Below are positions 27,448-33,712 of a stretch of 36,378 bases of DNA, piece after piece. Position numbers and translations under genes: made by a program. This stretch comes from Pleurocapsales cyanobacterium LEGE 10410 (GTDB taxonomy: Bacteria; Cyanobacteriota; Cyanobacteriia; Cyanobacteriales; Xenococcaceae), in contig JADEXJ010000055.1 of the NCBI GenBank assembly GCA_015207195.1, positions 1 to 36,378 of the forward strand, given 5' to 3'. How positions within the stretch are numbered: position 1 is the first letter of the stretch; every line of letters starts with the position of its first letter. The notes beneath the pieces are model-generated. The model did no database searches. It saw nothing but the letters and a program-made list of their open reading frames with translations, and had not been told where the DNA came from.

Positions 27448-27678
27448 ATGAATCAAGACGCAAAAAATTTTCAAGTAGGCGATCGCGTTAAAATAGTTGC
27501 CTTGCCTGCCTATATCAAAACCGCAGAACCAATGCCGATGTTACGCTCTAGCGATATTTTAACTGTAGGAGAAGAAGGGATAGTAACAGATCGTCGTCCT
27601 GGAGGTTATTGGGGTGTTCGCTTGGCTCAGGGAGCTTTTTTACTAGAGAGTCAGTACATAGAAGCAGTTACTAATTAA
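27448..27678 (+). CDS. sipA: SipA, NblS-interacting regulator (DUF3148)
   Basis: 76 residues, matching the small SipA family. It shows FQVGDRVKIVALPAYIKTAE, PMPMLRSSDILTVGEEG and RRPGGYWGVRLAQGAFLLE. The SH3-like beta fold of SipA binds the ATP-binding domain of histidine kinase NblS and stimulates its activity in light and nutrient stress signalling (established in Synechococcus). No NblS is nearby. It precedes prfB by 88 bases on the same strand. Recognition is by length and these motifs. Confidence 0.9.
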   Translation: MNQDAKNFQVGDRVKIVALPAYIKTAEPMPMLRSSDILTVGEEGIVTDRRPGGYWGVRLAQGAFLLESQYIEAVTN

Positions 27679-27766
27679 TAGACTTCCTACCCGTGTCAAA
27701 ATAAACAAATATAAATACTAATATATAGATAATAGTAGATATTAATTAGGTTAAATAATTCCCTTC

Positions 27767-28877
27767 ATGGAAGTATCAGAACTAAAACGCACGATCGAAA
27801 CCACATCCTTACGCCTGGGTAAAACTCAGGAATATCTTTGACCCCCCTGCCATCACTGCTAAGATACAAGATCTCGAACAAAGAGCAGCACAGCCAGAAT
27901 TTTGGGATAATCGAGACACAGCTCAAAAAGTACTGCAAGAATTAAACGATCTCAAATCTAATTTAGAGCAGTATCAGCACTGGCAAAGCATTTTAGAAGA
28001 TACTAAGGCGATCGCTGAATTATTGGAACTAGAATCGGATGCAGCTTTAGCAACGGAAGCTCAAACCAATCTCGAACAATTAGCCAAAGATTTAGAACTT
28101 TGGGAGTTACAACAGCTTCTATCTGGCACTTACGACACCAAAGGAGCCGTCTTGACCATTAATGCTGGTGCGGGTGGTACAGATGCTCAAGATTGGGCGG
28201 AAATGCTGCTGCGAATGTACACTCGTTGGGCAGAAAAAGAAGGCTATAAGGTTCATTTGACTGAATCTTCTCCAGGTGATGAAGCAGGAATTAAATCCGC
28301 TACCTTAGAAATTGACGGACGTTATGCTTATGGCTATTTGAAAGCCGAAAAAGGAACGCACCGTTTAGTTAGAATATCTCCCTTTAACGCTAATGGAAAA
28401 CGGCAAACTAGTTTTGCGGGAGTAGAAATCATGCCTAACCTAGAGGATGAAGAGCTAAATCTTGAAATTCCTGATAAAGATCTGGAAATCAAAACCTCTC
28501 GTTCTGGGGGTGCTGGAGGGCAAAATGTCAACAAGGTAGAAACCGCGGTTCAAATCGTTCATTTACCAACTAAAATAGCCGTGCGCTGTACTGAAGAACG
28601 TTCTCAATTACAAAACAAGGAACGTGCTTTGGCGTTATTGAAGGCTAAGTTACTAATTATTGCTGAAGAACAACGAGCGAAAGAAATTGCTGAAATTCGT
28701 GGCGATATGGTAGAAGCAGCCTGGGGAAATCAGATCCGTAACTATGTTTTTCATCCCTATCAAATGGTTAAAGACTTACGCACAGAAACTGAAACAACCG
28801 ATGTCAATGATGTTATGGATGGTAATCTCAACCCTTTTATTGAGGCTTATCTGCGACAAGAAAATCAATTAGTTTAG
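27767..28877 (+). CDS. prfB: Peptide chain release factor 2, with programmed +1 frameshift
   Basis: The gene starts at ATG 27767 ([11 protein letters not shown]...), reads 24 codons to an in-frame TGA at 27839-27841 and then continues in the +1 frame from 27840 to 28877. Shifted, it gives about 369 residues, the normal RF2 length. RF2 features are all present: SPF (stop-codon recognition, in [10 protein letters not shown]), GGQ in [12 protein letters not shown] (peptidyl-tRNA hydrolysis) and the C-terminal [11 protein letters not shown]. It releases peptides at UGA and UAA. Without the frameshift only a 24-residue product would form, the known autoregulatory circuit for RF2. A start at 28023 would lose the N-terminal domain and is rejected. 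Confidence 0.97.
27828..27842 (+). promoter_or_regulatory. RF2 programmed +1 frameshift site
   Basis: The site reads CAG GAA TAT CTT TGA C: a Shine-Dalgarno-like AGGA (27828-27831), then CTT (27836-27838), TGA (27839-27841) and C. This is the canonical RF2 shift arrangement, in which tRNA-Leu slips from CUU to UUU while TGA waits for RF2. Low RF2 favours shifting and thus more RF2. Confidence 0.95.
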
Positions 28878-29558
28878 GCTATTGGCTTTGCTCGGTTCGT
28901 TGTGGTGTTCGATCTAACCGAATAAAAACTTGGAAGAGCCTTGAGAACCTGCTTATGCTAATTCCCAACGGTAATAAGAGTCTTGGTAGATTTGGAAAAA
29001 GAATCAAGAGAAAAGGTCAAAGCTTGGTATAAATATTTATTCAGCTATTTTTGAGCAATGGTATTCGTATTCATGATCATTGGATACTCTCAAACCGTGT
29101 TCAAATCACCTAGATAGGTAATTTTGATCGCAGTAGTTAATTGGTTAGTTGGCTTAAACTATAAGATATAAATAACGCAGACCAATCATTATAAAACGGT
29201 CAGCATATAAAAAATCAAGCCCAGGCAAACTATTTGCTTGGGCTATGTATTATTTCGCTACGCTTCAAAGGCACATGGCAACAAGTTGTGAATTAATTAT
29301 TTCAAAAATGTAAATAAGTGCTAATTGTGACTAAATCATGACTCAAATCAGCTTAATATAAGTGTAATGCCCTGTGTCAAATAGCTGTTCTTTGTAGAGT
29401 GTTGAAATCTGACAGCATAAAAACTATGAAACACTTGTTTCATAATCATTTTTCTTAAGCATACAAAATTATCTCTTACATCCCTCCAGCTTTGAAAATC
29501 GCAAAACTTTCAAGAGTCTAGCCGACATCAAAATCTAAAAAGACTTGGAGTCAAGGTT
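28878..29558. other. 681-base AT-rich region before the peptide locus, hairpins only
   Basis: I find no reading frame or RNA gene that I can support. It contains the hairpin listed at 29218-29244 and a smaller imperfect one at 29101-29127 (CACCTA-ga-TAGGT core). It must hold the promoter of the S8 gene towards 29480-29550. TTGGAG about 11-13 bases before ATG 29559 is the probable ribosome site. The length and composition mark the boundary between conserved prfB and the accessory locus. Confidence 0.5.
29218..29244. terminator. Hairpin, possible terminator on the minus strand
   Basis: AGCCCAGGCAAA (29218-29229) pairs with TTTGCTTGGGCT (29233-29244), a 12-base stem with one G-T pair and a 3-base loop. 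An A-rich run (29207-29214) precedes it, so on the minus strand it is followed by T's. On the plus strand the tail ATGTATTATTT is weak. It may end transcription coming from either side of the accessory locus, but no minus-strand gene is seen there. Confidence 0.5.
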
Positions 29559-30437
29559 ATGAAACCTTTGGATTTAGTCAATCTCCGTGGGTTGATGGAA
29601 ATTACCAGCGGTAATGCGAGAACTATAGTCGGGTTAATTGATGGACCTGTTGCCAAGAACCATCCCGACCTGACAGGAGAAAAAATTCGGATTATTCCAG
29701 GAAAGCTTAACAGTCAGTGTACTCAAAGTAATGATATCGCTTGCACCCATGGAACATTTGTAGCTGGTATCTTGTGCGGAAAGAAGAATTCTATAGCACC
29801 AGCAATCTGCCCCAACTGTAATCTGTTAGTGCGTCCTATTTTTGCTGAGAATACAGCAGGGAACGGACAAATCCCAAATGCAACTCCCGAAGAACTCGCA
29901 GCAGCAATTATTCAATGCCTAGAAGCAGGTGCGAAGTTGCTGAACTTGAGCATTGCCCTAGCACAACTATCATCTGGTGGTCAATATGAATTGAAAGCAG
30001 CTCTGGATTATGCAGTCAAGCGAGGGGCGATTGTAGTTGCAGCAGCAGGTAATCACGGAACTTTGGGTAGTTCTGTCATCACTCGTCATCCTGGGGTTAT
30101 TCCAGTAGTTGCTTGCGATCTTCAAGGTAAACCAATAAGTCAGTCGAACCTGGGAAGATCGATTGGTAGTCGAGGTCTGAGCGCGCCAGGGGACAAGATT
30201 ACCAGTCTTGGAACTAACGACAAACCTTTGGTTTTGAGTGGAACAAGTGTTGCAGCTCCGTTTGTGACTGGAACAATCGCCCTATTGCAATCGGAATTTC
30301 CTGCTGCGACGATAACTGACATCAGGTACGCAGTTACTCAAGCAGATGGAGCACGGCGGACTAGTGTAGTTCCGCCTTTGTTGGATGCCTGGACAGCCTA
30401 CCAAGTTCTCGCAAAGGTTCATTCTTCAAGGAGGTGA
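29559..30437 (+). CDS. PatA-like subtilisin-family (S8) protease of a peptide locus
   Basis: 292 residues with no signal peptide or propeptide, so cytoplasmic. Subtilisin catalytic residues: D28 in VGLIDGPVAKNHPDL, H64 in CTHGTFVAGIL, oxyanion-hole N165 in AAGNHG and S230 in SGTSVAAPF. Cysteines near 54-87 (CTQSNDIAC, CPNC) are distinctive. The sequence closely resembles the N-terminal protease of the PatA/PatG family known from cyanobactin maturation, where such proteases cut leader peptides from precursors. In the homologues I know from memory this protease is usually fused to a PatG-type domain; here the two are separate genes. It ends VHSSRR, encoded AGG-AGG then TGA, with an AAGGAGGT at the stop (see the finding on possible frameshifting). 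The downstream peptide genes are its likely substrates. Confidence 0.9.
   Translation: MKPLDLVNLRGLMEITSGNARTIVGLIDGPVAKNHPDLTGEKIRIIPGKLNSQCTQSNDIACTHGTFVAGILCGKKNSIAPAICPNCNLLVRPIFAENTAGNGQIPNATPEELAAAIIQCLEAGAKLLNLSIALAQLSSGGQYELKAALDYAVKRGAIVVAAAGNHGTLGSSVITRHPGVIPVVACDLQGKPISQSNLGRSIGSRGLSAPGDKITSLGTNDKPLVLSGTSVAAPFVTGTIALLQSEFPAATITDIRYAVTQADGARRTSVVPPLLDAWTAYQVLAKVHSSRR
30428..30437 (+). promoter_or_regulatory. AAGGAGGTGA at the S8 stop: tandem AGG-AGG-TGA
   Basis: The last codons of the S8 gene are AGG AGG TGA (30429-30437), which also form a perfect anti-Shine-Dalgarno match AAGGAGGT. The +1 frame is open from here into the PatG-type gene. No start codon lies at the right distance downstream, so it is not an ordinary ribosome site. 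AGG-AGG tandems are known to promote +1 frameshifting in E. coli; whether that applies in this host is unknown. Confidence 0.4.
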
Positions 30438-30534
30438 GGTATCTACAGTTCAAAAGGTTTGGGAGATCCACCTACTGAGGTCTGTGAACCAGCAGCCTCT
30501 GGTATCGTTAACCCTTAAAAAAAGGAGAATAATA

Positions 30535-31473
30535 ATGGAAACTGAAATTGAACAATCAGTCAATCCAGTAGTTGAGATGGATGACTCAATAGACGCACCA
30601 TCCTTCCAGAGTAATACTGGAATGGCAGTATTACCCCAATCTGGCAATGGTTGTAGCTGTCAAGATCCTGCCAATATTCAAGATAGTTCAGCAGTTGCTA
30701 GCGTTCCTTCGTTTGTTTACGCCATTGGTAAGGTAGAATGTCGCTTTCCCAACATCTCGGTAGAAAAGGAATTTGCCCAAGCAACTGGTCGGGCAGAAAC
30801 TGTTGGACTTACAGACCGACAGGCACTTTATGAAATTTTGTCCCAACGAGAAAATCGCTATCTGGCTCGTCAATCATGTTGGGTGCTAAGTATTGAAGGT
30901 CTAGAAACATACATCTTACTTCCACGAGAATCAGGAGACTATGAGTTATTAGTAGAAGCTCTGCGTCCTACTCCGCATCTTACAGACACCAATATTGTGA
31001 TTGGCTTTCGTGGACCAATCGCCCCAGCAGAAATGTGTAATGGGTTGATGGTTCCGATTATCGTAATCGATCAGCTTTATTCCTTTGATATTGATTCGCT
31101 CCTCGACTCTATTCCGCGACCAGAAGAAATCCCTGAGGAGCAATTTAGACCAGCAGCTGAGGAACTGTTGATGAGGATTATGCAGGTGGCTGACAACGCT
31201 GGCGCAACCGACGAACACCGAGCCTTGAACTACTTGGTGGTTCGCTATCCTGCTATCTACGCCAAGGCTGCTGAGGAATATGCCCGCGACTTTGCCCTGA
31301 CTGGAATAGAAGTTATTCCTTCCACTCTCAGCAATACTAGCAAGATTGTTGAGGTAATCTTCGCCTACACCAATCGCAACACTGACTTCACTGAGAAGTT
31401 CTTTGTTCGTGTTGATGTAACAGGTGAGTGGCCGTTCTTAGTAACCAAACTATCACCTTACTTCAATCGTTGA
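30535..31473 (+). CDS. PatG-type domain protein (cyanobactin-maturation family)
   Basis: 312 residues from ATG 30535, with AAAGGAG seven bases upstream. A longer frame from 30385 overlaps the protease gene and is not needed. The polar N-terminus (1-58) contains a GCSCQ motif (39-43). Residues 60-312 match the conserved non-protease domain in PatA/PatG-family proteins: VYAIGKVECRFP, VEKEFAQATGRAE, GLTDRQALYEILSQRENRYL, RGPIAPAEMCNGLMVP, NAGATDEHRALNYL and KFFVRVDV...FLVTKLSPYF. This domain has no established catalytic function that I can name; it may bind precursors. It is 97 bases after the protease stop and probably co-transcribed with it and with the first peptide gene 29 bases later. Confidence 0.88.
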   Translation: METEIEQSVNPVVEMDDSIDAPSFQSNTGMAVLPQSGNGCSCQDPANIQDSSAVASVPSFVYAIGKVECRFPNISVEKEFAQATGRAETVGLTDRQALYEILSQRENRYLARQSCWVLSIEGLETYILLPRESGDYELLVEALRPTPHLTDTNIVIGFRGPIAPAEMCNGLMVPIIVIDQLYSFDIDSLLDSIPRPEEIPEEQFRPAAEELLMRIMQVADNAGATDEHRALNYLVVRYPAIYAKAAEEYARDFALTGIEVIPSTLSNTSKIVEVIFAYTNRNTDFTEKFFVRVDVTGEWPFLVTKLSPYFNR

Positions 31474-31487
31474 AATTATAAAATTTT

Positions 31488-31495
31488 AAGGAGGT
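31488..31495 (+). promoter_or_regulatory. Strong Shine-Dalgarno of peptide gene 1
   Basis: AAGGAGGT is a full match to the anti-SD, 7 bases before ATG 31503. Peptide gene 2 has AAGGAGGC (32265-32272) and peptide gene 3 only AAGGA (32989-32993). Perfect SDs are not the rule in cyanobacteria, so these suggest high expression of the peptides, decreasing down the cluster. Confidence 0.75.
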
Positions 31496-31502
31496 AACAC
31501 AA

Positions 31503-32078
31503 ATGAGTTTACCTAGATTTACGGCAGAGCGATCGCTTTATGTCTCGCAGGTGTCTTATGTAGCTAAAAGTTCCAACGTAGCAGTAAATACTGACATAGT
31601 GACCACAGCTCAAGCTTGTCCTGGAAATGTTCGGGGTTTCGGGGCTTCCTTTGGGGCTCCTTCTACTACTTCAGTAATGAACCCCAATTTGCTCACACAG
31701 GCTGAGATATTAGCAACATTAAACGCTGATTCACGTTGTCCTCCTGGGTGCAGATTTATCCCTATCCCCATAAACCCAAGAACTATGAGGCAAATTCTTG
31801 ATGTAGGTTCTCCACCTATCGAGGTTATTAGGTATGTTGCTGATTTTGCTTGTATATCGCCTTTACCGCCACCGCCACTACCACCGCCAGTATTCACACC
31901 TACTCCCGTAAGTGAACCCTTAATCACAGGCGAAACCGTCGATACCTTGGCTAAAGTCGTGGGCGTGGTTGCATTAGCTGGCTTGGGCGCAGCACTTATA
32001 GCATCTGCTCCAGCTTCAGCCCCTGCGGCGGCGGCTATCGGGCTAGTCGGATTAATCGGGTTAGGTATTGGTGATTGA
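31503..32078 (+). CDS. Peptide 1: LPxFTA-leader protein, Pro-rich with hydrophobic tail
   Basis: 191 residues. The leader MSLPRFTAERSLYVS (1-15) is shared with peptides 2 and 3. The rest is unrelated to them: 4 Cys (39, 79, 83, 117), a Pro-rich block at 119-139 (LPPPPLPPPVFTPTPV) and then a Gly/Ala hydrophobic stretch (148-190, with GLGAAL and GLVGLIGLGIGD) able to span a membrane. No Sec signal or double-Gly export motif is evident at the leader boundary. The gene follows the PatG-type gene by 29 bases with a perfect SD, so it is probably in the same operon. I infer a precursor whose leader is recognised by the S8/PatG proteins. An alternative is a structural or surface protein with a shared N-terminal tag. 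I know no characterised homologue of the core. Confidence 0.75.
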   Translation: MSLPRFTAERSLYVSQVSYVAKSSNVAVNTDIVTTAQACPGNVRGFGASFGAPSTTSVMNPNLLTQAEILATLNADSRCPPGCRFIPIPINPRTMRQILDVGSPPIEVIRYVADFACISPLPPPPLPPPVFTPTPVSEPLITGETVDTLAKVVGVVALAGLGAALIASAPASAPAAAAIGLVGLIGLGIGD

Positions 32079-32336
32079 GTACGATTTCCAATTTTTTAGG
32101 TGTGTTAGCAACAGTTTAATGGACAAAATCAACTAGTAAAGAGGCTATACAGCGGCAAAAGAGCAAATTTTCTCTATATTGACTAAACCAATCAATAACC
32201 TGCTCTATCTTATTTTGGTGAATAAACTGTTGCTCTACTTCGATCATTGAAATTGAACAATTTTAAGGAGGCAAGACAAATGAGTTTACCTGGATTTACC
32301 GCCGATACCTCACTCTATAAGTCTAAGCAGCAATAT
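32073..32336 (+). repeat. Duplicated upstream+leader cassette, copy A
   Basis: From GATTGAGTACG through the codons for QQY of peptide 2, this 264-base block is repeated at 32798-33058 with high but imperfect identity. It includes the stop of peptide 1, a 128-base segment with 12-base terminal inverted repeats, a copy of the PatG-type gene's last codons, the SD and the leader-coding start. Similarity ends at the leader-core junction. Confidence 0.85.
32107..32234. repeat. 128-bp segment with perfect 12-bp inverted ends, copy A
   Basis: AGCAACAGTTTA (32107-32118) and TAAACTGTTGCT (32223-32234) are perfect inverted repeats bounding the segment, with an inner hairpin AGAG...CTCT near 32160-32175. 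No clear target-site duplication is visible at the flanks. It could be a small non-autonomous mobile element or a structured regulatory RNA upstream of peptide 2. Confidence 0.65.
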
Positions 32337-32636
32337 CGACTGAACGCGAAGAATACTTTGCTGAGGGCTCATGCAATACAACAACAGTCAAATTTTACTA
32401 CACCTTCTTCACTCTTATCGGCTTCTCAACAATTCAAGTCAGATTTTGTTTCAGATTCCAACGTAATTCTAAGTACATCTTTTATCCCAAGTTTCTTGTT
32501 CGACTGTCTGTTGTGTAGTTTCACTGGTCGAGCTAAGAACTGTAGAACGTGCTTGTCATGCTCAAGTCTTTTACAAAGCTGCCTTAGTTTGTCGAATATC
32601 GGGGCCTGTGTTAATTTTGTGGTTCGTTGCTACTGA
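32280..32636 (+). CDS. Peptide 2: LPGFTA-leader protein with 8 cysteines
   Basis: 118 residues from ATG 32280, chosen because AAGGAGGC lies 7 bases upstream and the leader aligns with the others. A frame from 32247 adds 11 unrelated residues. Leader MSLPGFTADTSLYKSKQQY (1-19) is nearly identical to peptide 3 in protein and DNA. The middle is Gln/Ser-rich. The C-terminal 45 residues contain 8 Cys (76, 79, 88, 91, 94, 101, 110, 117) in hydrophobic/Ser context, ending VVRCY. This is a leader-variable-core architecture. Disulfides, thioether or metal binding are all possible; none is shown. The core is unlike peptide 1. Confidence 0.72.
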   Translation: MSLPGFTADTSLYKSKQQYRLNAKNTLLRAHAIQQQSNFTTPSSLLSASQQFKSDFVSDSNVILSTSFIPSFLFDCLLCSFTGRAKNCRTCLSCSSLLQSCLSLSNIGACVNFVVRCY

Positions 32637-32694
32637 AGTACATTCAACTAATACTCCTCTGAAGTACATTCAACTAATACTCCTCTCAAAGAGG
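32634..32694. repeat. 26-bp tandem repeat plus small hairpin
   Basis: Two exact adjacent copies of a 26-base unit beginning TGAAGTACATTCAAC (32634-32659 and 32660-32685), starting at the TGA stop codon of peptide 2. They are followed by CCTCT-caa-AGAGG (32682-32694), a 5-bp hairpin. It probably arose by local slippage and might act as a weak terminator or mRNA stabiliser. Confidence 0.8.
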
Positions 32695-33001
32695 TGGGCG
32701 TAACTATCATTATTTAAGAGCGCGGGTGCTGCATTCATATATATCTACTGTCTTAGCTACAAGTACTGCAATTGCTATGACTAGGTTAGTCACTAATGAT
32801 CGAGTACGATCTCCAATTTTTTGGGTGTGTTAGCAACAGTTTAATATACAAAACCAATTAATAATGGTCTGTACAGCAGTAAGAGAGTAAATTCTCTCTA
32901 TATTGACTGAACCAAACAATAACTTATTTCATTTATTTTGGTAACTAAACTGTTGCTCTACTTTAATCGTTTAAAAATAAACAATTTCAAGGAAAAGACA
33001 A
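32637..33001 (+). other. 365-base gap between peptides 2 and 3 with a possible lost core remnant
   Basis: It holds the 26-bp tandem repeat, then about 100 bases (32700-32800) where one frame reads TVLATSTAIAMTRLVTND without a start. This lies in the place that corresponds to the hydrophobic end of peptide 1 in the cassette alignment. Copy B of the cassette then starts. I read this as the decayed tail of another peptide gene; support is weak. Confidence 0.35.
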
Positions 33002-33058
33002 ATGAGTTTACCTGGATTTACTGCCGATACCTCACTCTATAAGTCGAGGCAGCAGTAC
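32798..33058 (+). repeat. Duplicated upstream+leader cassette, copy B
   Basis: It matches copy A (32073-32336) from GATCGAGTACG to the QQY codons of peptide 3, and similarity again stops at the core. Differences include a weakened SD (AAGGAAAAG), a changed stop-fossil (TTA instead of TGA) and a stronger inner hairpin AGAGAG-taaatt-CTCTCT (32882-32899). Confidence 0.85.
32832..32957. repeat. 126-bp segment with perfect 12-bp inverted ends, copy B
   Basis: AGCAACAGTTTA (32832-32843) and TAAACTGTTGCT (32946-32957) match copy A exactly at both ends, while the interior has diverged. Conservation of both ends over interior change suggests that the ends matter for structure or mobility. Confidence 0.65.
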
Positions 33059-33712
33059 CATATTAGAATTGCATCTAGTACTTTTCACGCTGATGTGGTG
33101 CCTGCCCAAATAGGCACTGGTCTATCCTGTGTGGTTGCGTGTGTTGGGTTGGCATTAGCAAACGCGAGCGCTAATATTAGAACTGACTTTACAGCCCTCC
33201 TATCACTTTGTACGGCGGAATGCGGTCTTGCAACTGCGCCGTCTTGGACAGTAGTTGTTGAAGAAGTTGCAAAGCGTGCGGCCTTAGCCAGCCAATGGAA
33301 GATTGGCTTAATTCCAGGTCTCGGCTTAGCAGCACTCATCGGCATTCCTCTTGGTGCGGCAATTGGACTGGGAATCGAGCGTCTTCTTACGCCAGCACCT
33401 GCGCCTGTTGGTTCTTTAGCACCAGCCTGCAGAACCACAATCGCGCCAGCAAAAAGGACAATAACAGGATGTTATTTCGGATGTACAAATTCGCTCGTAA
33501 GCACTGAGAACCAGGCTAAAGCTTTCTGTGCATCACTTCCTGTTGGCTACTGCACGGGTACATGCCCTAACGGTCTTCCCTGTATTCCCACTGCTAGGTT
33601 CTTCTCTCGCAGTAGTGGCTTTTGTCTAGCGACGAGTTCGGTGTTTGGTGTCCAAGTCGGAACACTAGGGTGTGAAACAACCGTGGATTACACTTGTGTC
33701 TGCGGCTGCTAA
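33002..33712 (+). CDS. Peptide 3: LPGFTA-leader protein with 16 cysteines
   Basis: 236 residues. Leader MSLPGFTADTSLYKSRQQY (1-19) is as in peptide 2. Then a Cys/Ala-rich stretch (43-74: SCVVAC, SLCTAEC), a Gly-zipper-like hydrophobic segment (102-125, GLIPGLGLAALIGIPLGAA), a Pro/Ala linker and a Cys-rich C-terminus (143-236) with 12 Cys ending TCVCGC, 16 in total. No Sec signal at the N-terminus. The SD is weak (AAGGA). Like peptides 1 and 2 it appears to be a leader plus unrelated core. The hydrophobic segment and Cys-rich tail suggest a membrane-active or disulfide-stabilised product. Function not known. Last gene of the locus. Confidence 0.75.
   Translation: MSLPGFTADTSLYKSRQQYHIRIASSTFHADVVPAQIGTGLSCVVACVGLALANASANIRTDFTALLSLCTAECGLATAPSWTVVVEEVAKRAALASQWKIGLIPGLGLAALIGIPLGAAIGLGIERLLTPAPAPVGSLAPACRTTIAPAKRTITGCYFGCTNSLVSTENQAKAFCASLPVGYCTGTCPNGLPCIPTARFFSRSSGFCLATSSVFGVQVGTLGCETTVDYTCVCGC

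Noticed and set aside
29094-29115. T-loop-like GTTCAAATCAC that might mark a tRNA
   Set aside because: No matching acceptor stem, D-arm or anticodon stem could be drawn in the flanking 80 bases.
29218-29244. Terminator for prfB
   Set aside because: It lies 340 bases downstream of prfB and has no T-run on the plus strand, so it is a poor prfB terminator.
30385-30534. Longer start for the PatG-type protein
   Set aside because: It overlaps the protease gene; ATG 30535 has a good SD. The extension is kept only as the hypothetical frameshift path.
31610-31927. Minus-strand 105-residue Gly-rich frame opposite peptide 1
   Set aside because: It is the reverse of the CCN-rich proline codons; no ribosome site, and the plus-strand gene has a perfect SD.
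32247-32279. Longer start for peptide 2
   Set aside because: The extra 11 residues read through the PatG-tail fossil and SD; the aligned leader starts at 32280.
33085-33438. Minus-strand 117-residue frame opposite peptide 3
   Set aside because: Low-complexity Ala/Pro shadow of the plus-strand gene with no start signal.
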